Numbered from the stretch's first letter, positions 20,647-31,882 are shown. The stretch: DNA of 64,000 bases from Paralithodes platypus (GCA_032716605.1 CM064502.1:31998910-32062909), one strand, 5' to 3'. Notes: generated by a model not told the origin, from the sequence alone. Program-made: numbers and translations.

Positions 20647-21027
20647 ATGCATAAGAAAGGCGTGAAGAAGGCCAGGAGGCTTCCCCTGCCACCTCGACGT
20701 CTGCCACCTCACCGCCTGCCATCTCACCTGTTGACCCCTCTCAGCCTGGCCCCTCCAACTCTGACCCCTCTCAGCCTGGCCCCTCCAACTCACCGCCTGC
20801 CCTCTCGACGCCTGGGAAGATGAGTTGTTCTCGACCTCGGCCCGATAGTGGAGAGCTCGAGGTTGAAGTTCATCTTCATGGATGTAGTTTGCTATTGCAA
20901 GCAGTTCTAACATTTCTATGTAGGAAATGATCCATTGAATGAGCCGAGTGTTATGCCTGTTCTCCGGTTTGATTAGGGAGTTCACCATCTTGAACTCCTC
21001 CAGGATGTATTCCATGATGTTCTTCAT
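20611..21027 (-). CDS. Unrecognised frame opposite the GC-rich tract
   Basis: ATG at 21027. The first 70 residues (MKNIMEYILEEFKMVNSLIK.., '..WIISYIEMLELLAIANYIHEDE') look like ordinary helical protein, with mixed charged and hydrophobic residues. The rest is low-complexity W/R/Q/G-rich translation of the tandem repeats and probably not protein. The N-terminal part could be a remnant of the element's transposase or Myb-like gene. I cannot name it. Confidence 0.25.
   Translation of the reverse strand: MKNIMEYILEEFKMVNSLIKPENRHNTRLIQWIISYIEMLELLAIANYIHEDELQPRALHYRAEVENNSSSQASRGQAVSWRGQAERGQSWRGQAERGQQVRWQAVRWQTSRWQGKPPGLLHAFLMHGTGQGRAGCRG
20647..20823 (+). CDS. Short proline/leucine-rich frame in the Harbinger-like element
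   Basis: The ATG at 20647 sits in 'accatgc' and opens a 58-codon frame starting MHKKGVKKARRLPLPPRRLPPHR. It contains a 10-residue duplication (LTPLSLAPPT, LTPLSLAPPTH) created by a 30-bp tandem repeat. The basic start could act as a nuclear or nucleolar signal, but no domain is recognisable. It may be a first exon, a decayed Myb-like accessory protein, or not a gene at all. Confidence 0.2.
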   Translation: MHKKGVKKARRLPLPPRRLPPHRLPSHLLTPLSLAPPTLTPLSLAPPTHRLPSRRLGR

Positions 21028-22463
21028 GGTGCCAAGTCAGGAGTGGGAATGGGAACGTTGTGGCCAGCCCTGCCCTTTTGTAGTTCCCAGATTCCAACCA
21101 AGACCTATGTGGTTGACAAAGACTGTCTTTGTCTGTGTTTGGACAGACGATTGTCCGGACACGGTCCACGTAAGTCCTACAAACTCCCAAGACGTATGGC
21201 CTCAGCTACGCAGGTCTTGTGGAGGCGTGGCCATGGGCGTAGCCTGTGTTCCCGCAAATCCGGCAGCCCAGGCGGACTAACGGGGACATGCTTACGCAAG
21301 CCGCAAGCACGTACGTAGTTCCATACGACTACATTACGTCTGACGTAACACTGGCCCGTCACGGTACGTATGTCGGGAAGTGCAATAGTCGTAGTCTATA
21401 CGGGCGTACACGGCCGGACTACGCCGTCAGAACACAAAATTGGCGATCACGCCTGACGGGAGCATACGGGAGCGATATACGTGAATGTGACCCCAGCATT
21501 AGGAGTAGTCAGTCAGCCGGGAGCATCTGACATACCCATATATTGATTCAGTGCCTCTAGCTTATTTCCTGTATAAGTCTAAGGTATGTCAATTATATTA
21601 TTATTTCAATGGTGAGTTTGTTAACTTGAGAATATGATGTCAACATTCATTGATCTATTTCATGATATGGCTGAGATTGTCAGTACTCAAGAGATGTTTT
21701 ATTAAAGTACTTGCGTTTAACTTGAAAACTATGGTAGTATGTGTGACTACCGGTACTCGTCAGTAAATTATGTTTTTTATGTGATATGTGTGTTTATTAC
21801 TGGAAGTTATTTTGGAATATTTGTTTTCCTTTTTGCTGGGGTCAATTAGGACCAGGTCTATTTCTATGTTTGAAACATTGGCACAATATTCAACAATATT
21901 AAGACGCATTAACAACCTCCACTAGTGAGAAGGGCTATGATCATTGAAATTGTGGAGATAAGAGACAAAAACAATTTGTATTTAATCTACCCCACCAAGT
22001 AATGGGGTAACAACTTTGGAAGGGGTATTTAATATCTTCATGCAATGAATCTAACCTTTTCTATCTTACCTAAAAGTAACGCGACCAATAAAAAATAATA
22101 ATGGTGTTATTGTTAATGGCAGAAGTGTACTTATTGGCAGTAGTGTCCCACGAGTGCATTCAGGCGAATAATACCACATTAGTGGCATTTTATCCACTTT
22201 GAATTTGGTATATTCTTCAAAAGTTTGTATTTTATACATGAGAAGTTTATTTATTTATTTATTTTCTTTTTGGGAGGGGGAGGAATGGAAAATTTAGTTA
22301 TTTTTATACAGAATTAGTATGTAGGCCTATGCTTATTTTTCTTCTCCAAATTGATGCCTTGTTTTATGTCTGATTTCATATGTCACAGAAGAGAAGATTG
22401 TATCAAGATAGTTATTTGGACTCTATCTTGTCAAGGACGGTGCACACATCCCTCAGTGTGTTG

Positions 22464-24308
22464 TGTTACGACCTGGCACTCGGGTACACAAGGGCTCTCA
22501 ATCAGGACTCTAATACGGCTCGCTGCCACAACGGAAACACACGATCCCAACCCCTGAGTACTGCCAGCCGAACAAAAAACACCAATACCCTCCAGAGTTC
22601 AATCTGCTATAACGGGGTATACAAGAACTCGGTACTAGTGTTCAACAACAGACTAATAAAGAGACAGGAATTCTCTAGTCTGGTCAACAATCAAACAAAG
22701 AAGTAAGAAACAACAACACCAAAGAATAGTGTTGGCCGAAACCGAAGTAATCCACCCTTGACTAAGAACTTAAGAAGTCCTCCACCCTCTACTTCGGATC
22801 GGCACTATTACGTTACGTTAATAGTCCTTAAGCATCGAGCAAGGAATCTTCTGAAAAAAGTTAGATGCTTCTCGGATGCTCGTAAGAAGTACGTATCGGA
22901 TTTTGAACAGTAATTCAATAAGAAAAACACTGGCAATTAAATACTATTACAGGTTTAAATTGGCATAAGATAATTAAAAGAATATGCAATAGTAAATGGC
23001 AAACATTAAAAAGAAGTACTCCGCAAATGCAACGGCAATAGCCTACTCGGATTGTGCTCGTGGGCCACTAATCACTAAAGTAGCCAAGCTTGCAACACAT
23101 GAAATCAATAGTGCATAAACAATATCATACATAAGGAAAGCTTCAATACTATTCTGTATCTACTAATCGAGTAAAGTCTAGCTGGGGTACTGTGGGCAAA
23201 AGGTAGCAGTGAAAAACGGCTCGTAGCCTAGCGAAGTCCTCACAACTGTTTAAAGTATTACGTTAACACTAACAAGTGCACTTTGAGAAATCCAGATCCC
23301 TTGTATCTGGTTTTCTCCCGGCTCCTTGACAAAGTAAAAACAAGCTGTTAATAAAATACAGGGTGGTTAGGCTCTTGCCCTCACGCACTGTAAATTATTA
23401 ACTCAACACAGTCAGCCGCGAAGACAACCTAGGCTTCACTGAACCGAAACGAGTATGCAGGTTTATCGCTTAACCACTGCATCAAACAACAACTCGTAAC
23501 ACAGAAAAGCCTTACCCCAGTCTAGCATTACCTAGACTAGCAGAAACCAGGAATAATAATAATAACACACAGGGAAATGCATAGACAAGTGCAACAAACA
23601 TAAATCAATCCTATTCTAAGTTAACCCTTCCAAAATAGGCTATCTAATAGGCATGTATCTCATGAGAACTCAAGCGATAATACGTTGGCTGACTAGCTCT
23701 GCACCAACGGGACCATGGAAGTTAAAAAGGGTAGGGAAAAGAGGAGATAAGAATGTAAGGTAGTAGAGAAAGTTCACATCAGTCAGAAGAATATATATAG
23801 TTAGCAAGGGAAATGAGAAGTCGCTCTGCCTAATGAGTTCTGATCAAAAAATGGCTAGACTTCCCTTTTTATACTCGGCCCTCTAGTGAGCCCAACGTGA
23901 ACTACTAAGGACCGCCCACTGACAATCATTACGTAATTTCTCTCTCTCTCTGGGATAGACAAAGGCTTTCCTAGCACTGAGGGGAGGGGGGAGGGGGGGG
24001 GAGTGCTAGTGAGTTAGGCCCACCTCCCGCATGGCGCACCCACTGACCCCCAACTGTGGCTGCCGCTTCTCCCATCATTACAAATAAGTTTTACACACAA
24101 TACTTATAACTAATGATATAAAATAGAACTCGTTGACTCAGATGAAAACAAAATACATATTCATATTACTTATAGTACAACGGCTCCATGAACTAAGTTA
24201 GGAAACTCTACATAGACTACAGCCAAAGTTCCTGCCCTGACGATCCTAGCGAGAGTGGGGCATGACTAGGCGTTCTGTACAGCATGCTCACACTGGACAT
24301 GCGTCACA
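22464..24308 (-). repeat. 3' LTR of element B
   Basis: Runs TGTTACGACC..GCGTCACA in plus-strand reading. It is nearly identical to 30026-31878, with small indels (for example 'gtgaaaaacgg' against 'gtgactgagcaaaaacgg'). Confidence 0.95.
23866..23873 (-). promoter_or_regulatory. TATA box in the 3' LTR
   Basis: TATAAAAA on the minus strand, same place as in the 5' LTR copy (31439-31446). An 'attacgtaat' palindrome follows about 60 bp upstream in element orientation. In the 3' LTR this could drive transcription outward into the hAT left arm. Confidence 0.45.
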
Positions 24309-24321
24309 CCTCCCCCAAGAT
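24309..24321 (-). promoter_or_regulatory. Polypurine tract of element B
   Basis: On the minus strand 'atcttgggggagg' ends exactly at the LTR. Element C has the equivalent 'atcttgggggggg'. The tract would prime plus-strand DNA synthesis. Confidence 0.75.
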
Positions 24322-24711
24322 TTTACTTGCTCAACCCTGAGCTAAAATCTGACAAACACAGAACCCCATCAAGCCCCTCACACCCAGCGACCCAGCGACC
24401 GCATGGCACTAAAACAAAGCTGAGTTTATCACCAAAACGCATCTTATTATTAACCAAAAATTCACATTTTATAACTCCTCCCAACAATAGCAAAAAGACA
24501 CAATATCATGCTCCCAGAGCGAGCTTACAGCAGCTCAGCCGTTTGATAGTTTGTGGACTACTCAAACTCTATAGGCTATGACAAACTTATACGATTACCT
24601 ATATCAAAAGAAAGAGTTTTTATATGATTTTTATATTTTAATATGTTTTTCCCGGCTGCACTATAAGGGCAGCCTATTTTCCTCCACTCAAACCCACGCA
24701 CCTGTGATAGC

Positions 24712-27528
24712 CTACGACTGATCATCCACCCTTGATAAACAATCCGCGATCACATTGTCACATCCAGCAATATGACGGATGTCCAGGTTATACTCCTGCA
24801 ACATCAAAGACCACCTGGTCAGTCTCATATTGTGATTGTGAAATTGATTCAGGAATCTCAAAGGGTGATGATCAGTGTAGATAACCACGACTGGGCCATA
24901 GGCTGGAACATACACCTCGAAGTGCCTGAGCGACAGCACAATCGCCAGTAATTCCTTTTCTATTGTAGAATAGTTCTTTTGTGCAGCATTGAACTTCTTA
25001 GAAAAGAAACTTACTGGGTGTTCCACACCTTCATTGTCTGTCTGTAGCAAGACGGCACCAGCCCCTACACCACTAGCATCTGTTGCCAGCTGAAAAGGCC
25101 TGTTAAAGTCTGGGGCCCTGAGTATCGGGTGAGTACATAGCAAATGTTTCACCAAAGTGAAAGCCTTTTCACACTCAGGTGCCCACAAAAACTTTTTGTC
25201 TTTAGATAACAAATCTGTGAGAGGTGCCAACACCGTTGAGTAACCTTTTATGAAGCGTCTGTAGTAGCCTATCATACCCAAGAATCTCATAATCTGCTTC
25301 TTGGTTGTTGGGTGCGGAAATTTATTGATAGCCTGTACCTTGTTCTGAGGAGGGCACACCTGTCCCCTTCCCACTACAAACCCAAGGTACTGCACAGTGG
25401 CTTTTACGAAGTCACACTTTGCCAAATTTACTACCAGACCTGCTTCACTAAGTTTCCGGAACAAGGTCTCAAGGTGCTCACAATGGCTCTCAAAGTCGTC
25501 ATCATAAATGATTACATCGTCCAAATATACGGTGCAATTTGGAATGTCCTTTACAATTTCATTCATCAGGTTCTGAAACGTTGCTGGTGCATTCTTAAGC
25601 CCGTAAGGCATAACATTGCACCGGTAGGTACTCCCGTCCACAACAAAACCACATACCTCTTTAGCACGCTCAGACAAAGGTACTTGCCAGTAACCTTTTA
25701 CTAAATCTACTTTAGACAAAAAACGAGCATTACCAATTTTGTCAACACTATCATCAACCCGAGGAAGAGGATATGGGTTAGTTGGAGTCAAACCGTTTAA
25801 CCTACGGAAATCAATACAAAAGCGTACCTTGCCATCTGGCTTAGGCTGCAGTGTTACAGGGGAAGTCCACTTAACTGTGCCTTTCTCTATCAACCCTCTA
25901 CCGAGCATATACTCCAACTCATCCCTCAGAGCTGGTAGTTTTATGGGGGGCACACGGTACGGGATTGACTTAAAGGGTAGATGGTCCCCCACGTCAACAT
26001 CATGCATAGCCTGAGTAGTGAGGCCTGGGTGTTCAGCAAATACAGTGGGGTATGAACCGAACAACTGACGGATAGCATCAAACTGCGGCTCAGGCAAATG
26101 AGCTATAGCCTCGTCAGCCCTTAGGCTCGAGTTCCCCGCCCACTGATCCGCTGAAACATGTTGATCCCAGCTATCCTCCTCTGAAGCTTGACTGTCCCCC
26201 TCTCCTTCTCCACCACGGCCGCAACAAGCCAACACAGGGACAGTGAGAGGCTCAGAGGGGCGCCTCACATACTCTTTAATAAGGTTCACGTGACATAACT
26301 GGTTCTTTTTCCTCCTGTCTGGAGTGGCAACAAGGTAATCTAAGTCTGAAATTTTTTCTACAATTTTATAAGGTCCAGTGTACTTCGCAGAGAGGGGGTT
26401 ACCAACCAAAGGCAACAAAATTAATACCTCTTGTCCTACAGTGAACTTCCGGAGCCTCACTTTGCGATCATACCTGTCCTTCATCAAAGCTTGTGATTCT
26501 GTCAAATTTCTACCTGCCATCTCCAGACTCTTAAGCATGCGCTCACGGCTTTCAAGCACATACTTTAATAATGGACAAGGCTGCACAGTCCCCTCCCAAA
26601 TTTCTTTCAGCATGTTAAGGGGGCCCCTGACACGGTGTCCAAAAATCAGCTCGTTTGGACTAAATCCCAGGCTCTCACCAGGTACCTCCCGAGCAGCAAA
26701 CAGCACATAAGGCAATCCAAGATCCCAATCCATACCGTTGTCAGCACAATAACACCTGAGCATGCTTTTAAGTGTAGCATGCCACCGCTCAAGCACCCCT
26801 TGACTCTCAGGGTGATACGCTGACGATACTACTGCTCGTATCCCATGCTGTTGCATTGTTTGCTTGAACATGTTGGAGGTGAAATTAGATCCCTGATCAG
26901 ACTGAATCTCCTCCGGGTACCCGTACCTTGAGAAGTACCACAACAAGTTACTGACTACCGTCTTAGCCATTCCATTTTTCATAGGGTATGCATCGGGGTA
27001 TCTAGTGGCAACATCCATTATGGTTAACAAAAATTTATTTCCCGCCTTAGTGGGAGGGAGTGGACCAACCATGTCAACAATAATTTTACTAAAGGGTGGC
27101 CCAATCACAGGAATAGGGTGTAACGGAGCCTTAGGAATAACTTGGTTCGGTTTCCCGACACGTTGACAAATATCACAGGAGTTTATCCATGACTGCACAT
27201 GAGACTTCATCCCCGGCCACCAAAACAATTTCCCCAAAGCCGCCACCGTTTTTCTCACCCCTAGATGTCCTGCCAGTGGTGTGTCATGCGCCAACCTCAG
27301 TAGGCTATCCCTGCACTCCCGTGGCACCACCAACTGGTCCACTACTCCGGACCCCTTTTGCCAACTACGTTTAGGGTCTTGAAAACGCCTATAAAGGATG
27401 CCTTCTAAATAAAAAAAATCTCCTGGCTGTGCATCGCCGTCCTCGTCGAGCTCTACAGCTCCATTAGCACACGTTTGGAGCTCAGGGTCCTCTAGTTGCA
27501 ACCGACTTATCTGAGGGTGCCAAGCGAT
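24712..27528 (-). CDS. pol: Pol of element B: integrase, then reverse transcriptase and RNase H
   Basis: This is one stop-free frame. It has no ATG near its start; the open stretch begins after a stop at about 27529, and numbering here is from the TTG at 27501 (929 residues). Integrase comes first: zinc finger H72, H79, C109, C112; core D143, D202, E238 (D,D35E); GPY module about 370-411. A spacer (about 420-465) follows. RT is 500-700, with D599 in 'SKVDLVKGYW' and the YLDD pair at 659-662. RNase H is 800-925, with D808, E848 and D877 ('TDHHPL'). All sequences are Ty3/Gypsy-like, yet the order is that of Ty1/Copia, which is the feature of the Gmr1 clade. All catalytic residues are present. 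Expression presumably needs frameshifting or readthrough from gag-protease. There is no chromodomain. Confidence 0.93.
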   Translation of the reverse strand: MAWHPQISRLQLEDPELQTCANGAVELDEDGDAQPGDFFYLEGILYRRFQDPKRSWQKGSGVVDQLVVPRECRDSLLRLAHDTPLAGHLGVRKTVAALGKLFWWPGMKSHVQSWINSCDICQRVGKPNQVIPKAPLHPIPVIGPPFSKIIVDMVGPLPPTKAGNKFLLTIMDVATRYPDAYPMKNGMAKTVVSNLLWYFSRYGYPEEIQSDQGSNFTSNMFKQTMQQHGIRAVVSSAYHPESQGVLERWHATLKSMLRCYCADNGMDWDLGLPYVLFAAREVPGESLGFSPNELIFGHRVRGPLNMLKEIWEGTVQPCPLLKYVLESRERMLKSLEMAGRNLTESQALMKDRYDRKVRLRKFTVGQEVLILLPLVGNPLSAKYTGPYKIVEKISDLDYLVATPDRRKKNQLCHVNLIKEYVRRPSEPLTVPVLACCGRGGEGEGDSQASEEDSWDQHVSADQWAGNSSLRADEAIAHLPEPQFDAIRQLFGSYPTVFAEHPGLTTQAMHDVDVGDHLPFKSIPYRVPPIKLPALRDELEYMLGRGLIEKGTVKWTSPVTLQPKPDGKVRFCIDFRRLNGLTPTNPYPLPRVDDSVDKIGNARFLSKVDLVKGYWQVPLSERAKEVCGFVVDGSTYRCNVMPYGLKNAPATFQNLMNEIVKDIPNCTVYLDDVIIYDDDFESHCEHLETLFRKLSEAGLVVNLAKCDFVKATVQYLGFVVGRGQVCPPQNKVQAINKFPHPTTKKQIMRFLGMIGYYRRFIKGYSTVLAPLTDLLSKDKKFLWAPECEKAFTLVKHLLCTHPILRAPDFNRPFQLATDASGVGAGAVLLQTDNEGVEHPVSFFSKKFNAAQKNYSTIEKELLAIVLSLRHFEVYVPAYGPVVVIYTDHHPLRFLNQFHNHNMRLTRWSLMLQEYNLDIRHIAGCDNVIADCLSRVDDQS

Positions 27529-27687
27529 CTAACTGCTCCCGGAGCAATGCATGACCTTCCCCGATACTGGGCTGCTCCCTCTGTCTCTCTCGATGTACAT
27601 AACGTTGCTGTCGTGGAGACTCGTCATGCCCAGCCTCGTCACTCTCGATGACAGGCCCAGGGGCTACTCCAGAATTAAGTAATGGTG

Positions 27688-28606
27688 CTAATACTGAATC
27701 ACCCAGGAGAGCCGCCGAGTCAAACTCTTAAAACCAACTCCAGCTTTAGCCTCCTCCTGTTGATCGTTCCTCCGCTGGTCTGAAGGCGGAGGACTAGGCT
27801 GTGACACTTTAGCTGCCCGAGCTCGGGTGACAACACACGCCATGGGTTGTGTCTGGCACCGCTCGACCCACTCTTGCTCTTCCCTACTCACGTCGGCCGG
27901 CCTCTCGGCAACGACTAAGGGTAGAACCTCGGAAGCGGGCATTGCAAAGTCGTTGCCGAGAAGAAGGTCGACGCCCTCCACTGGCAGTTTCTCCACAATC
28001 CCGACATCCAATTCACGTGCCACACCATCCACCTCCAACTCCAACCGCACCAGCGGGTATGACCGAGTTGCATTAATACCCTGCACCCACTACCACCCGA
28101 GCCGCGTTTATAGGGTAGCCAGTCAAGTTTTTCATCAGAGTCTGGGAAGCACCTGTATCACGCAAGACCTCTACTCCATGCTTGCGCCCCGCCCACATCA
28201 CGCAACCCCGCCCTCTATGGTCGCAAAAAACATCCTGAGCAGGGTTCGAGCCTCCCAGGTGCTTCTGCATTGGCTGTGCCTCAGCCTCTGACGAACTGCC
28301 CCAGGCAAACTCAGATGACTTCGGAGACACACCAATGTTGCAGGCCAAAGACACAGCTGCTGTAGGTGGTTTGCTAGGACAGACTCTTGCAAAGTGCCCC
28401 TTTTTATGACAATGATAACACTCCACCTCCCCTTTGGGCTTCCCTTGGTACTGGGAAGGGCCCGGCCCCTTCTTAAATGGGACGGTGCTAGTCTTGTGGT
28501 CAGTCTTGGTATCATGGCTCTTGTACTTGTTTGCATAAGGTATATCACTAACTCGGGGGGGTGGGGCGTCACGCCCCTTGTTACCTGCCTCACTACGCTG
28601 GGGCAC
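27688..28606 (-). pseudogene. Zinc knuckle and aspartic protease of element B (frameshifted)
   Basis: One frame (28606-28073) holds the nucleocapsid knuckle 'CYHCHKKGHFARVC' (C-x2-C-x4-H-x4-C) and the protease active site 'LRDTGASQTL'. A frame break near 28080 moves the second part ('ELDVGIVEKLPVEGVDLLLGNDF', the flap and 'LLGNDF' box of the protease) into 28086-27688. The stop at 27688 and the change of frame leave protease and pol unlinked. In element C the same region is one continuous frame, so these breaks are lesions of this copy. Confidence 0.85.
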
Positions 28607-28619
28607 CCACGAATTAGTG

Positions 28620-29811
28620 ATAGCCGGAGGTCAGCCATCTCAGCTGCCTCCTGTAGAGTTTTTGGGTTCTTTTCTTTAATAGTTAAAGTCATTTCTGCAC
28701 CAGTACACTTATAAAACTGCTCGAGCAGAAACAGCTCAGTCACTGTTCGGCCGTCTCCAGCTTTCTCAGAACGTGTCCAGTTTTTAAGTGCATCTTTTAA
28801 GTCCCGGGCATGTTCAAGAAAGGTCACCTCCCTAGTCTTTGTAACACCCCGAAACTTCAATCGATATGTTTCCGGTTGCAACTCGTATGCCCGTAGGACA
28901 GCTCTCTTCAATTCTGGGTAGTCAATGCAAGACTCTAAAGGCAGTGCATCATAAGCCTTCAGACCCTTACCCGTAAGTCTTGAGGAGACTAGAGCTGCCC
29001 ACTTCTCTTCAGGCCAATTATGCTCCCTACATTTCTTCTCAAACGATTAAAAATTCTGTGACTTCAGTTTTCACTAAATACCGGCACCAATTTGACTAAT
29101 TGGGCCACGGACTGTTCTCTTACTTGGCCCTCACGGCCCATCCAAGTCCCTGTCGACTCTGCACGAGACTTATCTAAATCTAATTTAGCACAATATTTCT
29201 CCGAGTCGTACCGAAGCTCAGCCTCATGCCTCCTAACCTCAATCTCATGCCTCCTCGTCTCATCCTCCTGCCTCCTGGTCTCATTTTCATGCCTCCTGGT
29301 CTCATCCTCCTGCTTCCTAGCCTCAATCTTAGCAAGCTCAAGTCTAAATACCATATCTGGAGACAGACAGGAAGAGGGAGCTGCCACTACTGAAGGAGGG
29401 GGGGCAAAAAACTGGGGAACCACCATGTGCACCACCCGAGGGCACTCCAATCTGCCAATTCTCATCCCTCTGTGGGAGAGTGCTAACCTCCGGTAACTGA
29501 GTGGACGGCACTGTGGGAGTCGAGTGAGAGGGGATCTGGGGAGGAACCCCCCCAAACGCCCTCTCCTCCGAAACCCCATGTCGCCCACGCAACACCCAGG
29601 AAATCAGCTCCCCCTTGGACATCCCTACTACATTGGAAATTCCCAAAACCTTGGCTATCAGGTGCAAGCCACAAACATCCACCCCAGTCAGCCTCTCCTC
29701 CGTCACGTGGTACCGCTTACTCACAAAAACTCTAGCATCCTCCTCACTGGTTACTAACGGCACACCTTCAAATGGCATCTCTCGCTCATCGTCAGTGCTA
29801 ATGCACGACAT
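28620..29811 (-). pseudogene. gag: gag (matrix/capsid) of element B, with frame breaks
   Basis: The natural ATG is at 29811 (MSCISTDDE..), matching the short MS(D/Y).. starts in A and C. Pieces: N-terminal block with 'SEEDARVF' and 'GLHLIAKVLGIS' (29811-29344); a long charged coiled coil with repeated 'ETRRHE/ETRRQED' units (29588-29064); and the capsid C-terminal region 'AVLRAYELQPETYRLKF..FLLEQFYKCTGAEMTL..EAAEMADLRLSLIRGC' (28911-28620). At least three frameshifts or stops separate them. The heptad-like 'TRR(H/Q)E(N/D)E' run is a local 21- to 27-bp duplication. Confidence 0.85.
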
Positions 29812-30015
29812 ACTGAAGTCCACAAAAAAATTCTCGAGACAAAAGTGTTTAAACTTCCTATGCAAGCACTAATTACTAAATTAACTGGAGTCTCTTAAAT
29901 GCTTTACTAATTGCCATACAAAAAAAAATATTCTTCAATATGCACGCTAAAATACAAACAAACAAATGTTGTACAACTCTGCAAAAATGTATACTGTTCA
30001 CAAAATCCTAAGCAA

Positions 30016-30023
30016 GGTCGCCA
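30016..30023 (-). promoter_or_regulatory. Primer binding site of element B
   Basis: Minus-strand TGGCGACC two bases inside the 5' LTR, followed by 'ttgcttaggattttgtgaac' as in element A. Same tRNA-Arg-like 3' end complement as there. Confidence 0.6.
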
Positions 30024-30025
30024 TT

Positions 30026-31878
30026 TGTTACGACCTGGCACTCGGGTACACAAGGGCTCTCAATCAGGACTCTAATACGGCTCGCTGCCACAACGGAAAC
30101 ACACGATCCCAACCCCTGAGTACTGCCAGCCGAACAAAAAACACCAATACCCTCCAGAGTTCAATCTGCTATAACGGGGTATACAAGAACTCGGTACTAG
30201 TGTTCAACAACAGACTAATAAAGAGACAGGAATTCTCTAGTCTGGTCAACAATCAAACAAAGAAGTAAGAAACAACAACACCAAAGAATAGTGTTGGCCG
30301 AAACCGAAGTAATCCACCCTTGACTAAGAACTTAAGAAGTCCTCCACCCTCTACTTCGGATCGGCACTATTACGTTACGTTAATTAATAGTCCTTAAGCA
30401 TCGAGCAAGGAATCTTCTGAAAAAAGTTAGATGCTTCTCGGATGCTCGTAAGAAGTACGTATCGGATTTTGAACAGTAATTCAATAAGAAAAACACTGGC
30501 AATTAAATACTATTACAGGTTTAAATTGGCATAAGAATAATTAAAAGAATATGCAATAGTAAATGGCAAACATTAAAAGAAGTACTCCGCAAATGCAACG
30601 GCAATAGCCTACTCGGATTGTGCTCGTGGGCCACTAATCACTAAAGTAGCCAAGCTTGCAACACATGAAATCAATAGTGCATAAACAATATCATACATAA
30701 GGAAAGCTTCAATACTATTCTGTATCTACTAATCGAGTAAAGACTAGCTGGGGTACGTTGGGCAAAAGGTAGCAGTGACTGAGCAAAAACGGCTCGTAGC
30801 CTAGCGAAGTCCTCACAACTGTTTAAAGTATTACGTTAACACTAACAAGTGCACTTTGAGAAATCCAGATCCCTTGTATCTGGTTTTCTCCCGGCTCCTT
30901 GACAAAGTAAAAACAAGCTGTTAATAAAATACAGGGTGGTTAGGCTCTTGCCCTCACGCACTGTAAGTTACTACAGCAACACAGTCAGCCGCGAAGACAA
31001 CCTAGGCTTCACTGAACCGAAACGAGTATGCAGGTTTATCGCTTAAACCACTGCATCAAACAACAACTCGTAACACAGAAAAGCCTTACCCCAGTCTAGC
31101 ATTACCTAGACTAGCAGAAACCAGGAATATAATAATAACACACAGGGAAATGCATAGACAAGTGCAACAAACATAAATCAATCCTATTCTAAGTTAACCC
31201 TTCCAAAATAGGCTATCTAATAGGCATGTATCTCATGAGAACTCAAGCGATAATACGTTGGCTGACTAGCTCTGCACCAACGGGACCATGGAAGTTAAAA
31301 AGGGTAGGGAAAGGAGGAGATAAGAATGTAAGGTAGTAGAGAAAGTTCACATCAGTCAGAAGAATATATATAGTTAGCAAGGGAAATGAGAAGTCGCTCT
31401 GCCTAATGAGTTCTGATCAAAAAATGGCTAGACTTCCCTTTTTATACTCGGCCCTCTAGTGAGCCCAACGTGAACTACTAAGGACCGCCCACTGACTATC
31501 ATTACGTAATTTCTCTCTCTCCTCTGGGATAGACAAAGGCTTTCCTAGCACTGCGGGGAGGGGGGTGGGGGGGGGAGTGCTAGTGAGTTAGGCCCACCTC
31601 CCGCATGGCGCACCCCCTGACCCCCAACTGGCTGCCGCTTCTCATCATTACAACTAAGTTTTACACACAATACTTATAACTAATGATATAAAATAGAACT
31701 CGTTGACTCAGATGAAAACAAAATACATATTCATATTACTTATAGTACAACGGCTCACATGAACTAAGTTAGGAAACTCTACATAGACTACAGCCAAAGT
31801 TCCTGCCCTGACGATCCTAGCGAGAGTGGGGCATGACTAGGCGTTCTGTACAGCATGCTCACACTGGCATGCGTCACA
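30026..31878 (-). repeat. 5' LTR of element B
   Basis: 1853 bp, pairs with 22464-24308. It contains the TATAAAAA box, an 'attacgtaat' palindrome and a C-run region (G-rich on the plus strand, 31556-31577). Confidence 0.95.
31439..31446 (-). promoter_or_regulatory. TATA box driving element B
   Basis: Minus-strand TATAAAAA in 'gagtataaaaaggg'. The palindrome 'attacgtaat' (31501-31510), a bZIP-type site, lies about 55 bp upstream. Transcription would start about 30 bp downstream, near 31410. Confidence 0.5.
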
Positions 31879-31882
31879 GTTG

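Larger units (their letters stand above)
19973..21498. mobile_element. PIF/Harbinger-like transposon, non-autonomous
   Basis: Terminal inverted repeats of about 44 bp begin TGCTGGGGTCAC and continue 'attcacgtatat..gctcccgtatgctcccgt' on both ends with a 2-bp gap and a 1-bp insertion. TTA flanks both sides (19970-19972, 21499-21501). A 3-bp TTA/TAA duplication and TIRs of this 'GGnTCAC' type fit PIF/Harbinger. The 1.5-kb interior is GC-rich, unlike all its neighbours, and has no DDE nuclease. It holds a hairpin, a TATA box with a short proline/leucine-rich frame, and an unrecognised minus-strand frame. Confidence 0.8.
22464..31878 (-). mobile_element. Gmr1-like Gypsy LTR retrotransposon B, nearly complete
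   Basis: 9415 bp with two ~1.85-kb LTRs and a 4-bp target duplication GTTG (22460-22463, 31879-31882). Order on the minus strand: LTR, primer binding site, gag-protease (several frameshifts), then one uninterrupted pol frame with integrase before RT and RNase H, a purine tract, and LTR. It lies inside the coding region of a hAT transposase. LTRs differ at only a few dozen positions by eye, so the insertion is fairly recent. Confidence 0.95.

Noticed and set aside
20360..20722. Overlapping proline/cysteine- and glycine/tryptophan-rich frames
   Set aside because: They arise from CCCTGCC-type tandem repeats on both strands; only the 20647 frame and the N-terminal part of the 21027 frame were kept, at low confidence.
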